A model generated the notes under the pieces. That model was given only the letters and a program-made list of their open reading frames with translations. It had not been told where the DNA came from and made no database searches. A stretch of DNA of 64,000 bases from contig NZ_FQVU01000003.1 in the NCBI RefSeq assembly GCF_900129455.1, forward strand, positions 682,001 through 746,000, given 5' to 3'. The stretch comes from Jatrophihabitans endophyticus (GTDB lineage: Bacteria > Actinomycetota > Actinomycetes > Mycobacteriales > Jatrophihabitantaceae). Below, in pieces: positions 18,361 to 26,801 of this stretch (position 1 is its first letter; each line of letters begins with the position of its first letter). The translations under genes were made by a program, and so were the position numbers.

Positions 18361-19569
18361 ATGCACGACGACACGGCTGACCACGACGACACGGCTGACC
18401 ACGACGACACGGCTGACCACGACGCCAACGCCGACCGCGCCGACGACCGCGACCGGCTCGGTGTCGTGCGCGGCCTGCTGCCCGACGACGACCTGCGCGA
18501 GCTCGCCGTCGTCAAGGCGGGGGAGCGCAGCACGGTGCGTCGCATCGAAGCCGTCGCCGGCGACCGCTCCCGGCGCACGCTGGTCGTCAAGGAGTACCAC
18601 GGCGAGAGCGAGGGCTGGCTGCGCGAGTCGGCTGCGCTCGCCTGCGTGCCGGGCGCGGTGCGCGTCCCCGAGGTCATCGCGGCGAGCACCGACCCGCGGC
18701 TGCTGGTCATGGAGGACCTCGGCGAGGGTCCGAGCGTCGCCGACGCGCTGCTCGGCGACGATCCCGACGCGGCGAGCGAGGCCGTGCTCGGCTGGGCCGA
18801 GGCGCTCGCCGAGCTGCACGTGGCCACGCGCGGCAGCCGCGACGACTTCCGCGCGGCGCTACGTGAGCGCGCCGACGACGCGGGCGTCGACGCCGTCGAG
18901 AGCTGGCTGCCGGCCCGCATCCGCGAGGCGGAGCGGGTGCTCGACCGCGACTGCGGCGCGCTCGGCGTGACCATCCCGTCCGGTGCGCTCGGCGAGCTCA
19001 CCGGCCTGACCGAGCGCCTCGGCGGGGACGCGCTCGCCGCGCTCACACCGGCCGACGCCTGCCCGTCGAACAACGTGGCGGTCGGATCGCGGTGCGTGCT
19101 CGTCGACTTCGAGGGCGCCCAGTGGCGTCACGTGGCCTGGGACGTCGCCTACCTGCTCGTCCCGTGGCCGACCTGCCCCGCGGCGTGGCGGCTGCCCGAC
19201 GACGTCGCCCGGCGCGGCTACGAGCGGTACCGGACGGTGGCGGCGGACGCGTTCGGCATCGCCCCGACGGCCGACACCGACGACGCGTTCGGCCACGACG
19301 TCGAGGCCGCCGTCGTGGGCTGGTCGCTGGTCGCGGCGTCCTGGACGCTGGACCACGCGCTGGGCAGCGAGGTCGAGATCGACCAGCAGCTCGATCCGCA
19401 CCAGGCGATGCCGACGCGCCGCGCCCTCATCATGAGCCGGCTGCGCCGGGCGGCCGGATCGCCCGAGCTGCCCGCGCTGGCCGAGCTGGCCGACGGTCTG
19501 TGGGCGGCGCTCCAGCAGCGGTGGGGCGACGTCCCGCTCGACGTCGCGCCGGCGTTCCGTCCCCGGTGA
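18361..19569 (+). CDS. Aminoglycoside phosphotransferase (APH)-like kinase
   Basis: This 402-residue protein kinase-like protein has an Asp/His-rich N-terminal tail made of three HDDTAD repeats. Kinase features are VVKEYH (ATP-binding Lys), ESAAL Glu, LLVMEDLGEGPSV (hinge), TPADACPSNN as the catalytic loop and VDFEGA as the metal-binding Asp. In the catalytic loop the Asp and final Asn are kept, but the usual His before the Asp (HxD) is absent. The substrate is unknown. TACGAC at 18348-18353 may be a -10 box 7 bases before the ATG. The membrane-protein gene follows 21 bases later. Confidence 0.75.
   Translation: MHDDTADHDDTADHDDTADHDANADRADDRDRLGVVRGLLPDDDLRELAVVKAGERSTVRRIEAVAGDRSRRTLVVKEYHGESEGWLRESAALACVPGAVRVPEVIAASTDPRLLVMEDLGEGPSVADALLGDDPDAASEAVLGWAEALAELHVATRGSRDDFRAALRERADDAGVDAVESWLPARIREAERVLDRDCGALGVTIPSGALGELTGLTERLGGDALAALTPADACPSNNVAVGSRCVLVDFEGAQWRHVAWDVAYLLVPWPTCPAAWRLPDDVARRGYERYRTVAADAFGIAPTADTDDAFGHDVEAAVVGWSLVAASWTLDHALGSEVEIDQQLDPHQAMPTRRALIMSRLRRAAGSPELPALAELADGLWAALQQRWGDVPLDVAPAFRPR
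18364..18417 (+). repeat. Three tandem 18-base repeats in the kinase-like gene
   Basis: CACGACGACACGGCTGAC occurs three times without interruption at 18364, 18382 and 18400, followed by a partial copy. Each unit adds six residues, so copy-number change would keep the frame. Confidence 0.95.
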
Positions 19570-19590
19570 CGCCCCGGACGCGGTGACGTC

Positions 19591-20685
19591 GTGGCCGTGC
19601 AGCAGGACCTCGTCTTCGCGCTCGTCGTCGTGCTCCGCCTCGGCGTGCCGCTGTTCATCCCGCGGTTCCCGTTGCCGGCGCTGCTCGCGTCGCTGGTCGT
19701 GGACGGCATCGACCAGACGATCTTCCAGTGGTTCGACGTCACCTCGGTGCTCGGCGAGTACCAGAACTACGACAAGGCCCTGGACGTCTACTACCTCGTC
19801 ATCGCCTACACCGCGACGATGCGCAACTGGCACGACGACGTCGCGTTCCGCATCGGCCGGCTGCTTTGGTACTGGCGGCTGGTGGGCACGGTGGCGTTCG
19901 AGTTCAGCGGGTGGGGTCCGCTGCTGCTGATCTTCCCGAACACGTTCGAGTACTTCGTCATCGCCTACGAGGCGATCCGCACGCGCTGGCGGCCGACCCG
20001 GTTGTCCGACCGGCAGCTGATAGCGCTCGCCGCGGCGATCTGGGTGATCGTCAAGCTGCCGCAGGAGACATGGATCCACGTGCTGCACCTGGACGTCACC
20101 GACGAGTCCGCCGCGCATCCGGTGCTCGCCGTGCTCGTGCTGGCCACGCTCGTCGCGGTGGTGGTCGCCGTCGTCGGGGTGGCGCGCCGCCGCGTGCCAC
20201 CGCCCGACTGGCGCTTCGCGGTCGACGTGGACGCGCACCAGGCCCGCAAGCGGCCCGACAACCGTCCCGAGGGCGGCGGCACACTGCTGCGGACGACCGC
20301 CGAGAAGGCCGCGCTGACGTCGATGGTCGTGGTGATCTTCGGTCACATCCTGCCCTCGACGGCCGGGGCCGGGGCGCTCGCGCTCGGCGTCTGCGTGGTC
20401 GTGGCGCTGAACGCGGGCGTCACCGAGCTGCTGGAGTGGCGACGGCTGGTGCCGCTGTCGGTGGTGGCCCGGTTCGCGCTCGAGGTCGTCATCAACGCGA
20501 TGATCTTCGAGGCGCTGGTGCTGCTGCGCGGTGCCGTGGTGGTCGATCGGCTCACCGCGCTGTTCCTGCTCGTCCTGCTCTCCCTCGTGATCACGCTCTA
20601 CGACCACTTCCGCGCCGTCAGCTACGGCATCGCCGTGGACCCTCCCGGCGCGAGCACCACGACCTCGGTGTCGACGGCCTGCTGA
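19591..20685 (+). CDS. Multi-pass membrane protein of unknown function
   Basis: This 364-residue protein has about seven hydrophobic segments, one of them at the N-terminus (LVFALVVVLRLGVPLFI). The conserved-looking hydrophilic region QNYDKALDVYYL / TATMRNWHDD lies near residues 55-85. A basic cytoplasmic-type loop (RARKRP region, near residue 215) separates the two membrane halves. I do not recognise a named family. GTG 19591 gives a start just before the first membrane segment. It probably shares a transcript with the kinase-like gene, and its 3' end overlaps the convergent metallo-hydrolase gene by 64 bases. Confidence 0.7.
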   Translation: MAVQQDLVFALVVVLRLGVPLFIPRFPLPALLASLVVDGIDQTIFQWFDVTSVLGEYQNYDKALDVYYLVIAYTATMRNWHDDVAFRIGRLLWYWRLVGTVAFEFSGWGPLLLIFPNTFEYFVIAYEAIRTRWRPTRLSDRQLIALAAAIWVIVKLPQETWIHVLHLDVTDESAAHPVLAVLVLATLVAVVVAVVGVARRRVPPPDWRFAVDVDAHQARKRPDNRPEGGGTLLRTTAEKAALTSMVVVIFGHILPSTAGAGALALGVCVVVALNAGVTELLEWRRLVPLSVVARFALEVVINAMIFEALVLLRGAVVVDRLTALFLLVLLSLVITLYDHFRAVSYGIAVDPPGASTTTSVSTAC

Positions 20686-21383
20686 GCCGTCCACCACGCG
20701 AACCGAGCGCCCGGCGCCCGGGCGAGGTCGGGACGCAGCGTGCGCAACCCGGGCAGCAGCAGCGTCCCCCAGTGGATCGGGACGGCGCGGCGGGGTGCGA
20801 CGAGCGCCGCGACCCCGGCGGCCTGGCGCGGGTCCAGGTGGTCGGGACCGAGGGTCGGCCCCCAGCCGCCGACGGGCAGCAACGCCAGGTCGACCGCGCC
20901 GCGCAGCTCCCGCAGCGCCGGGAAGGCGCCGGTGTCGCCGGCGAACCACACGCTGCCGGTGCGACCGCGGATCACGTAGCCGACGGCCGCGGCCCGCAGC
21001 CGGCGGCCCGGCCGGTCGCCGGGATGCCGTGCCGGGACGGCGGTGACGTGCAGCGTCCCCAGGCGCAGCTCGTCGCCCGCGACCACCTCTCGGACGTCGG
21101 CGAAGCCGTCGAGCAGGGCCGCCGCGCCGGCGGGGACCACGACGGGCACGCCGGTGCCGATCCTGCGCAGCGACGGCAGGTCGAGGTGGTCGTGATGCAG
21201 GTGCGAGACGAGCACCGCGGCCGGTTCGCGCCACGCCCTCGGGTCCGGTGCCGGTCCGTGGCGGCGCAGCGGGCCGACGCGGAAGCGCAGGACGGGGTCG
21301 GTGACCAGCCTGGTGCCGTCGAGGTCCAGGGACGCCCCGGCGTGTCCCAGCCAGGTCACCGCGTCGCCACGTGCGGGGCTCAT
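20622..21383 (-). CDS. MBL-fold metal-dependent hydrolase
   Basis: This 253-residue metallo-beta-lactamase-fold protein has the zinc motif HLHHDH (in LVSHLHHDHLD), an FAGDTG segment carrying the bridging Asp, and a C-terminal PIHWGT His. The start MSPARGDAVTWLGHAG fits the UlaG/NAPE-PLD-like branch, whose members hydrolyse phosphodiester or lactone substrates; the substrate here is unknown. ATG at 21383 gives a normal length. It is transcribed away from ribF, with start codons 62 bases apart. Confidence 0.85.
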   Translation of the reverse strand: MSPARGDAVTWLGHAGASLDLDGTRLVTDPVLRFRVGPLRRHGPAPDPRAWREPAAVLVSHLHHDHLDLPSLRRIGTGVPVVVPAGAAALLDGFADVREVVAGDELRLGTLHVTAVPARHPGDRPGRRLRAAAVGYVIRGRTGSVWFAGDTGAFPALRELRGAVDLALLPVGGWGPTLGPDHLDPRQAAGVAALVAPRRAVPIHWGTLLLPGLRTLRPDLARAPGARFAWWTAQQAVDTEVVVLAPGGSTAMP

Positions 21384-21432
21384 CACCGCATGGTGCCCGC
21401 CGCGGTCGCGGCGGCGCGACGCGGTGCGCCGA

Positions 21433-21438
21433 TAGGGT
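21433..21438 (+). promoter_or_regulatory. -10 box for leaderless ribF
   Basis: TAGGGT ends 6 bases before GTG 21445, with no ribosome-binding site. It has the same arrangement as truB. Confidence 0.5.
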
Positions 21439-21444
21439 GCAGTC

Positions 21445-22413
21445 GTGCAGCGTTGGCATGGACTCGAGGCGGTGCCCACCGACTGGGGTCACTGCGTGGT
21501 GACGATAGGCGTGTTCGACGGCGTGCACCGGGGCCACGCCGCCATCATCGGCCAGGCCGTCGACCTCGCCGCGGAGCGCGGCGTCCCGAGCGCGCTCATC
21601 ACCTTCGTGCCGCACCCGTCGGAGGTGGTCCGCCCCGGCTCGCACCCGCCGGTGCTGACGAGCATCGTGCGCCGCGCCGAGCTGGTCGAGGCGCTCGGCG
21701 TCGACGTGTTCCTCGCGCTGCCGTTCACGCTCGAGTTCTCGCAGCTGCCGCCGGACGAGTTCGTGCACCGCGCCCTGGTCGAGCGGTTGCACGCGTCGGC
21801 GGTGGTCGTCGGGCAGAACTTCCGCTTCGGCCACAAGGCGGCCGGCGACGTCGAGACCCTGGGCCGGCTCGGGCGCACCTTCGGCTTCACCGCCCACGGC
21901 GTCCCCCTGGTGGCGCACGGCGACACCCCGCTCAGCGCGACCTTCGTCCGCTCCAGTGTGCGGGCCGGCGACCTGCGCGCCGCGGCCGAGGTGCTCGGCC
22001 GGCCGCACCGGGTCGACGGCGTCGTCGAGCGCGGTGATCAACGCGGCCGCGAGCTCGGCTACCCCACCGCCAACCTGCGCACCGAACAGTGGGCCTGCGT
22101 GCCCGCCGACGGCGTGTACGCCGGGCGCGTCGTCCGCCTCGACGAGTGGGGCCGCACGCTCGACGCGCCGCCGCTGGGGATCGCGGCCATCTCGGTCGGC
22201 ACCAACCCGACCTTCGAGGTGCGTCAGCGGCGGGTGGAGGCCTACGTCCTGGACTTCGAGGGCGACCTCTACGGCGAGAACGTGGGCGTCGAGTTCGTCG
22301 AGCGGCTGCGCGGCATGGTGAAGTTCGAATCGGTCGACGCGCTGATCGAGCAGATGGCCGCCGACGTCGAGCAGACGCGTGCCGTCATGGCCGGCGGCCC
22401 GGGCCGCGGTTAG
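21445..22413 (+). CDS. ribF: Bifunctional riboflavin kinase/FAD synthetase
   Basis: RibF converts riboflavin to FMN and then FAD. The N-terminal nucleotidyltransferase domain has VTIGVFDGVHRGH (about residues 17-29) and VVGQNFRFGHKAAGD. The C-terminal flavokinase domain has GRELGYPTANL, PADGVYAG and the GTNPTF segment. The length of 322 is normal. The gene lies between truB and rpsO, as in many bacteria. The stop overlaps the end of the convergent TetR-like gene by 4 bases. Confidence 0.96.
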   Translation: MQRWHGLEAVPTDWGHCVVTIGVFDGVHRGHAAIIGQAVDLAAERGVPSALITFVPHPSEVVRPGSHPPVLTSIVRRAELVEALGVDVFLALPFTLEFSQLPPDEFVHRALVERLHASAVVVGQNFRFGHKAAGDVETLGRLGRTFGFTAHGVPLVAHGDTPLSATFVRSSVRAGDLRAAAEVLGRPHRVDGVVERGDQRGRELGYPTANLRTEQWACVPADGVYAGRVVRLDEWGRTLDAPPLGIAAISVGTNPTFEVRQRRVEAYVLDFEGDLYGENVGVEFVERLRGMVKFESVDALIEQMAADVEQTRAVMAGGPGRG

Positions 22414-22949
22414 CGCGGCGCGCCGCCGTCCGGGCCGGCCGCGAGCCGCCGCTCGGCGAGGCGACCCAGCTCGGCCATGCCGCGCAGCAGTGTCGTCGCG
22501 ACGTCGTCCGATGCCGGACCGAGGCGGTCGGCGAGGTTCGCGGTGAGCCACAGCGTCGCGAAGCCGTGGCTGAGCGACCAGCCGGCCAGGACCAGTCCGA
22601 GCGCCTCGGCGGAGTCGGCGGCGACGCCGGGTTGCTGCGCGAGTGCGCTGCCGTGGAGCACGGCGAACGCGGCGTCGCGTGCAGCGACGAGGTCGGGGTC
22701 GTCGCCGTGGTAGAGGCCCGGACGGAACATGACCTCGAAGTGGCCCGGGTGCGTCAGGGCGAAGGCGACGTAGGCCTCACCGCCGCGCAGGAACCCGTCC
22801 GCTCCCGATGCGACCGGCCCGATCTCCTCGACCGCCAGCCGGAAACCCTCGGTCGCGATGGCTGTGAAGATACCTGCCTTGTCGACGAAGTGGTGCGCCG
22901 GCGCTGCATGGGAGACCCCGGCGCGTCGTGCGATCTCGCGCATGCTCAC
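22410..22949 (-). pseudogene. TetR-family regulator, N-terminally truncated
   Basis: The frame encodes MREIARRAGVSHAAPAHHF, the recognition part of a TetR helix-turn-helix, and then a full helical ligand-binding domain (about 160 residues). The first helix of the DNA-binding domain (normally 20-30 residues upstream) has no start codon. Reading upstream in frame gives EAAVEAVGAAAV and then TAG at 22989-22991. The only usable starts, GTG 22949 and ATG 22943, would remove helix 1. The upstream DNA is the middle of another gene on the opposite strand. It is probably a broken gene, but expression of a shortened protein cannot be excluded. Confidence 0.7.
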
Positions 22950-22980
22950 CGCAGCCGCCCCGACCGCCTCGACCGCTGCC

Positions 22981-23313
22981 TCGCTGCCCTACGACCTCAC
23001 CTTCGGGATGCTGGCGATGTCGGGGCTGCCCACGGCGTGCGCGCTCGGCGCCTTCGCGGTAATCGCCCGTCGCAGCGGGGAGCTGCCGCCGGTGACCGTC
23101 GTGCTGGCCGTGGTGGCGGACGGTGCACACGTCCTGCTGCTCGCCTCGTTCGTCGTCGGGACCGGGTTCCTGTCGCTGGAGGGGCAGGTCGTCACCGTCG
23201 TGCCCGGCCTGCTCTTCGCCTGGATCCTCGCCACGGGTCTCGCCCTGCTGCGGCGGCCGTCGGCACCGCGTCGGCTCGGCCCGGCCGGCGTCAGGCCGCG
23301 AGCAGCCTCCTGA
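22981..23313 (+). pseudogene. Membrane protein fragment, 5' end missing
   Basis: From about 22981 the plus strand encodes about 110 residues with three hydrophobic segments (LPYDLTFGMLAMSGLP, VVADGAHVLLLASFVV, VVPGLLFAWILATGLALL). They look like the C-terminal half of a larger multi-pass protein. The frame continues upstream only as the antisense of the TetR gene, which is not plausible coding. The first in-frame ATG is at 23008. This fragment and the TetR gene are joined head to head with both N-termini absent. The exact left boundary is approximate. Confidence 0.6.
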
Positions 23314-23731
23314 GCACGCGGCCGAACAGCAGCCGGCCGGTCACGGCGGCGAGGCGGTCGGCGACGCGGGGCAGGCCACGGGGTCGGGCCGCCTCGGTCC
23401 AGGTCGTGCGTGAGCCGTCGCGGTGCGGCTCGACGGTGATCTCGGCCCATCCGAGCATCACCCGGCCGCGCTTCTCCAGGCGGCAGCGACCCGGGGTGGT
23501 GCCGCTCGGCGGTCGCCACGCCACGACCTCCATCGGGTCGTCGAAGCCGAGCGGGCCGACGGCGGTCCGCGCCGTGAAGACCGTCCCCACGCCCTCGCCG
23601 TCGGGCGCGGGCGTGGTCACGGCGATGGTCGTCAGCGGCACCCAGCGACCGTGGGCGGGCCAGTCGGTGATCCGGCGCCAGGCCTCGGCGGGGGCGTGGG
23701 GGGAGTCCTGGGTCAGGACGAAGGTGCGCAC
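23291..23731 (-). CDS. SRPBCC (START-like) family protein
   Basis: This protein of about 146 residues begins VRTFVLTQDSPHAPAEAWRRITDW, a polyketide cyclase/SRPBCC pattern. WPAHGRWVPLTTI and an ITVEPHRDGSRTTWTE strand-turn region follow, with a C-terminal amphipathic helix. Such proteins bind hydrophobic ligands; the substrate is unknown. GTG 23731 is chosen because the domain begins there; an in-frame extension to 23779 is possible. Its 3' end overlaps the membrane fragment by 23 bases. Confidence 0.78.
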   Translation of the reverse strand: MRTFVLTQDSPHAPAEAWRRITDWPAHGRWVPLTTIAVTTPAPDGEGVGTVFTARTAVGPLGFDDPMEVVAWRPPSGTTPGRCRLEKRGRVMLGWAEITVEPHRDGSRTTWTEAARPRGLPRVADRLAAVTGRLLFGRVLRRLLAA

Positions 23732-23786
23732 AGGGCGGGCATACCCCGTCGGTGCGGCCGTGCCGCAGCCTCTCGTCACGGGCTGG

Positions 23787-23792
23787 TAACGT
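23787..23792 (+). promoter_or_regulatory. Candidate -10 box for rpsO
   Basis: TAACGT stands in the short AT-richer patch 100 bases before rpsO (GGTAACGTAAAT). The -35 is unclear. Confidence 0.35.
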
Positions 23793-23894
23793 AAATGCCG
23801 GTGCCCTCATCGGCACCCGACGCATGCGCGTCCAACCATCCATCGTGAACCAGACCGGTGGAGCGCGCCTGCAACCGACACGAAGGAGTCGTCC

Positions 23895-24164
23895 GTGGCG
23901 CTGGCCCAGGATGTCAAGAAGCAGATCATCGCCGAGTACGGCTCCGCCGACGGCGACACCGGGTCGGCCGAGGTGCAGGTGGCGCTGCTGTCGCGGCGCA
24001 TCCGCGACCTCACCGAGCACTTGAAGGCCCATAAGCACGACCACCACAGCCGGCGCGGCCTGCTGCTGCTGGTCGGCCAGCGTCGCCGACTGCTCAACTA
24101 CCTCGCCAAGACCGACATCAACCGCTACCGCTCGATCGTCGAGCGGCTCGGTCTGCGCCGCTAG
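23895..24164 (+). CDS. rpsO: 30S ribosomal protein S15
   Basis: S15 binds 16S rRNA early in 30S assembly. The 89-residue protein is complete, with the conserved [31 protein letters not shown] and [14 protein letters not shown] segments. GTG 23895 is preceded by GAAGGAG. It is followed by a strong hairpin and then pnp, the common rpsO-pnp order. Confidence 0.98.
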   Translation: MALAQDVKKQIIAEYGSADGDTGSAEVQVALLSRRIRDLTEHLKAHKHDHHSRRGLLLLVGQRRRLLNYLAKTDINRYRSIVERLGLRR

Positions 24165-24170
24165 TCGTGA

Positions 24171-24198
24171 GGGGAGTGACCCGTCCGGGTCGCTCCCC
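24171..24198 (+). terminator. Stem-loop after rpsO
   Basis: GGGGAGTGACCC (24171-24182), a 4-base loop, and GGGTCGCTCCCC (24187-24198) pair along 12 bases with one wobble, followed by TTCTTCGTT. This is a good intrinsic terminator or attenuator between rpsO and pnp. Confidence 0.8.
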
Positions 24199-24382
24199 TT
24201 CTTCGTTCCATCCGAGGAACAACTCAACACCCCATCGCCGGACGCACGCGCGCGTCCCTGCGACACCCGAGCACCGACGCCGGTCCTCGGTAGTGGCGGG
24301 CGGGGCCCTGCGATCGATCCGGGCCCGACCGCTTCGATCGAAGACCGGCACCGCGAGACCCCCAAGGTCCGACGGTGACCCG

Positions 24383-24417
24383 CTCGTACGTCGCCCGTGC
24401 GCGTCGGCACGTACGAG
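24383..24417 (+). promoter_or_regulatory. Hairpin directly before the pnp ribosome site
   Basis: CTCGTACGT (24383-24391) and ACGTACGAG (24409-24417) are perfect inverted repeats. The ribosome site AGAGGAGA begins at the hairpin's foot (24416-24423). Such leader hairpins are cleaved in E. coli pnp autoregulation; a similar role here is inferred. The 12-base palindrome CTTCGATCGAAG (24332-24343) lies further upstream. Confidence 0.5.
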
Positions 24418-24428
24418 AGGAGACCTCT

Positions 24429-26657
24429 GTGACAGAGGTTCAAGACCAAGAAGCCGGTGTCTTCGAGACCGAGGCCGTGATCGACAACGGCAAATTCGGC
24501 AAGCGCAGCATCCGCTTCGAGACCGGCAGGCTGGCCAAGCAGGCCGCCGGTTCCGTCGTCGCCTACCTCGACGACGACACCATGCTGCTGTCGGCCACCA
24601 CGGCCGGCAAGAAGCCTCGTGAGGGCTTCGACTTCTTCCCGCTGACGGTCGACGTCGAGGAGCGCATGTACGCCGCGGGGCGCATCCCCGGCTCGTTCTT
24701 CCGTCGCGAGGGCCGTCCGTCCGAGGATGCAATCCTCACCTGCCGGCTCATCGACCGGCCGCTGCGGCCCACGTTCATCAAGGGCCTGCGCAACGAGGTC
24801 CAGGTCGTCATCACCGTCATGGCGCTCAACCCCGACCACGCCTACGACGTGCTCGCGATCAACGCGGCGTCGGCGTCGACGCAGATCTCCGGACTGCCGT
24901 TCAACGGCCCCGTCGGCGGCACCCGCGTCGCCCTCGTCGACGGTCAGTGGGTCGGTTTCCCGACGCACTCCGAGCTCGAGCGCGCGTCGTTCGACATGGT
25001 CGTCGCCGGTCGCGCGCTGGACAACGGCGACGTCGCGATCATGATGGTCGAGGCCGAGGCCACCGAGGGCGTCATCGAGCTGATCGCCGGCGGCGCCACC
25101 CAGCCGACCGAGGAGGTCGTCGCCCAGGGGCTCGAGGCGGCCAAGCCGTTCATCGCCGAGCTGTGCCGCGCGCAACAGGAGCTCGCCACCAACGCTGCGA
25201 AGCCGGTGCAGGAGTTCCCCGTCTTCCTCGACTACACCGACGAGGTCTACGACGCCGTTCGCGACGAGGTCGAGGCCGAGGTCGCCGCCGCGCTGACCAT
25301 CGCCGACAAGCAGGAGCGCGAGCTCAAGCTCGACGACATCAAGGAGTCCGTCAAGGACGCCCTGGGGCAGCGCTTCGAGGACCGCTTCGGCGAGATCAGC
25401 CCCGCGTTCCGTGCGCTCAACAAGAAGCTCGTGCGGCAGCGCATCCTGCGCGAGAAGGTGCGCATCGACGGCCGTGGGCTCGCCGACATCCGCACGCTCT
25501 CGGCCGAGGTCGAGGTCATCCCGCGGGTGCACGGCTCGGCGCTGTTCCAGCGCGGCGAGACGCAGATTCTCGGCGTCACGACGCTGAACATGCTGGGGCT
25601 CGAGCAGAAGCTCGACACGCTCTCGCCGAACCGCACCAAGCGCTACATGCACAACTACAACTTCCCGCCGTACTCGACCGGTGAGACCGGCCGCGTCGGC
25701 TCGCCGAAGCGCCGCGAGATCGGCCACGGCGCGCTCGCCGAGCGGGCGCTGCTGCCGGTGCTGCCCGGCCGCGACGAGTTCCCGTACGCGATCCGGCAGG
25801 TCTCCGAGGCCCTCGGCTCCAACGGCTCGACGTCCATGGGCTCGGTCTGCGCGTCCACCCTCGGCCTGCTCAACGCCGGCGTGCCGCTCAAGGCGCCGGT
25901 CGCCGGCATCGCCATGGGTCTCGTCTCCGACGAGGTCGACGGCAAGACCGAGTACGTCGCGCTCACCGACATCCTCGGGGCCGAGGACGCCTTCGGCGAC
26001 ATGGACTTCAAGGTCGCCGGCACCAAGGAGTTCGTGACGGCGCTGCAGCTCGACACCAAGCTCGACGGCATCCCGTCCGAGGTGCTCGCGGCTGCGCTCA
26101 CGCAGGCCCGCGACGCTCGGCTGCACATCCTCGACGTCATGGCCGAGGCCATCGACGGCCCGGACGAGATGAGCCCGTACGCGCCCCGCGTCACGGTCGT
26201 GAAGATCCCGGTCGACAAGATCGGCGCGGTCATCGGCCCCAAGGGCCAGATGATCAACGCGATCCAGGACGAGACCGGCGCCGACATCACCATCGAGGAC
26301 GACGGCACGATCTACGTCGGTGCCGCCGACGGCCCGTCCGCCGCCGCGGCGGTCGACCGCATCAACGCGATCGCCAACCCGCAGATGCCCAAGGTGGGCG
26401 AGCGCTTCCTCGGCACCGTCGTCAAGACGGCCGCCTTCGGCGCGTTCGTCTCGCTGCTCCCGGGCAAGGACGGCCTGGTGCACATCTCGAAGCTGGGGCG
26501 CGGCAAGCGCATCGGCAAGGTCGAGGACGTCGTCAACGTCGGCGACAAGATCCAGGTCGAGATCCTCGAGATCGACCAGCGCGGCAAGATCAGCCTCGGG
26601 CTGGTCGACGACAAGCCGGCCGACGAGACACCGGCCGAGGCGTCCGCCGAAGCCTGA
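24429..26657 (+). CDS. pnp: Polyribonucleotide nucleotidyltransferase (PNPase)
   Basis: PNPase degrades RNA 3'-5' by phosphorolysis and can add tails. The 742 residues carry two RNase PH domains (the first from about residue 12, the second from about residue 340), separated by an all-alpha linker. A KH domain with VIGPKGQ lies near residue 600, an S1 domain near residues 655-725, and an acidic tail ends the protein. GTG 24429 is chosen for the AGAGGAGA ribosome site and the usual N-terminus; upstream in-frame codons lie in the hairpin. In other actinobacteria the M16 peptidase gene follows directly; here 7.8 kb intervene. Confidence 0.97.
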   Translation: MTEVQDQEAGVFETEAVIDNGKFGKRSIRFETGRLAKQAAGSVVAYLDDDTMLLSATTAGKKPREGFDFFPLTVDVEERMYAAGRIPGSFFRREGRPSEDAILTCRLIDRPLRPTFIKGLRNEVQVVITVMALNPDHAYDVLAINAASASTQISGLPFNGPVGGTRVALVDGQWVGFPTHSELERASFDMVVAGRALDNGDVAIMMVEAEATEGVIELIAGGATQPTEEVVAQGLEAAKPFIAELCRAQQELATNAAKPVQEFPVFLDYTDEVYDAVRDEVEAEVAAALTIADKQERELKLDDIKESVKDALGQRFEDRFGEISPAFRALNKKLVRQRILREKVRIDGRGLADIRTLSAEVEVIPRVHGSALFQRGETQILGVTTLNMLGLEQKLDTLSPNRTKRYMHNYNFPPYSTGETGRVGSPKRREIGHGALAERALLPVLPGRDEFPYAIRQVSEALGSNGSTSMGSVCASTLGLLNAGVPLKAPVAGIAMGLVSDEVDGKTEYVALTDILGAEDAFGDMDFKVAGTKEFVTALQLDTKLDGIPSEVLAAALTQARDARLHILDVMAEAIDGPDEMSPYAPRVTVVKIPVDKIGAVIGPKGQMINAIQDETGADITIEDDGTIYVGAADGPSAAAAVDRINAIANPQMPKVGERFLGTVVKTAAFGAFVSLLPGKDGLVHISKLGRGKRIGKVEDVVNVGDKIQVEILEIDQRGKISLGLVDDKPADETPAEASAEA

Positions 26658-26673
26658 GCCACCGCACGGACGA

Positions 26674-26709
26674 CAGGGGCCGGGTCACCGCGAGGTGACC
26701 CGGCCCCTG
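26674..26709. terminator. Perfect 16-base stem-loop terminator after pnp
   Basis: CAGGGGCCGGGTCACC (26674-26689) pairs perfectly with 26694-26709 around a GCGA loop. It lies between the convergent ends of pnp and the unknown gene at 26802. No T-tract follows. Confidence 0.75.
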
Positions 26710-26723
26710 CCGCGTCCTACTGC

Positions 26724-26781
26724 CTTCCTCGGCGAGTTGGTTGATCAACAGGCGGTTTGATCAACCAACTCGCCGAGGAAG
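26724..26781. repeat. Palindromic repeat, copy 1
   Basis: Perfect 25-base inverted repeat (26724-26748 with 26757-26781) around the 8-base spacer CAGGCGGT. The arm starts CTTCCTCGGCGAGTTG and ends GTTGATCAA; it contains the palindrome GTTGATCAAC at the spacer edge. It lies 14 bases after the pnp terminator, between convergent genes. Confidence 0.97.
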
Positions 26782-26801
26782 CGGGACCGTGCGCAGGCCG
26801 A

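Noticed and set aside
18859-22551. Very long minus-strand open frame across truB-ribF region
   Set aside because: It is antisense to four well-identified genes and has no recognisable domain. Long shadow frames are expected in DNA this GC-rich.
22858-22980. Plus-strand N-terminal extension of the membrane fragment over the TetR gene
   Set aside because: This stretch is the antisense of a clear TetR domain and has no membrane character.
22989-26483. Very long minus-strand open frame opposite pnp and rpsO
   Set aside because: It is antisense to clear PNPase and S15 genes; its composition is that of a reversed GC-rich coding strand.
26757-26790. Short peptide starting MINQLAEE readable from the palindromes
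   Set aside because: The same peptide appears at each palindrome only because the repeat arm contains ATG-like or GTG-like codons; there is no ribosome site and the continuation differs at each copy.
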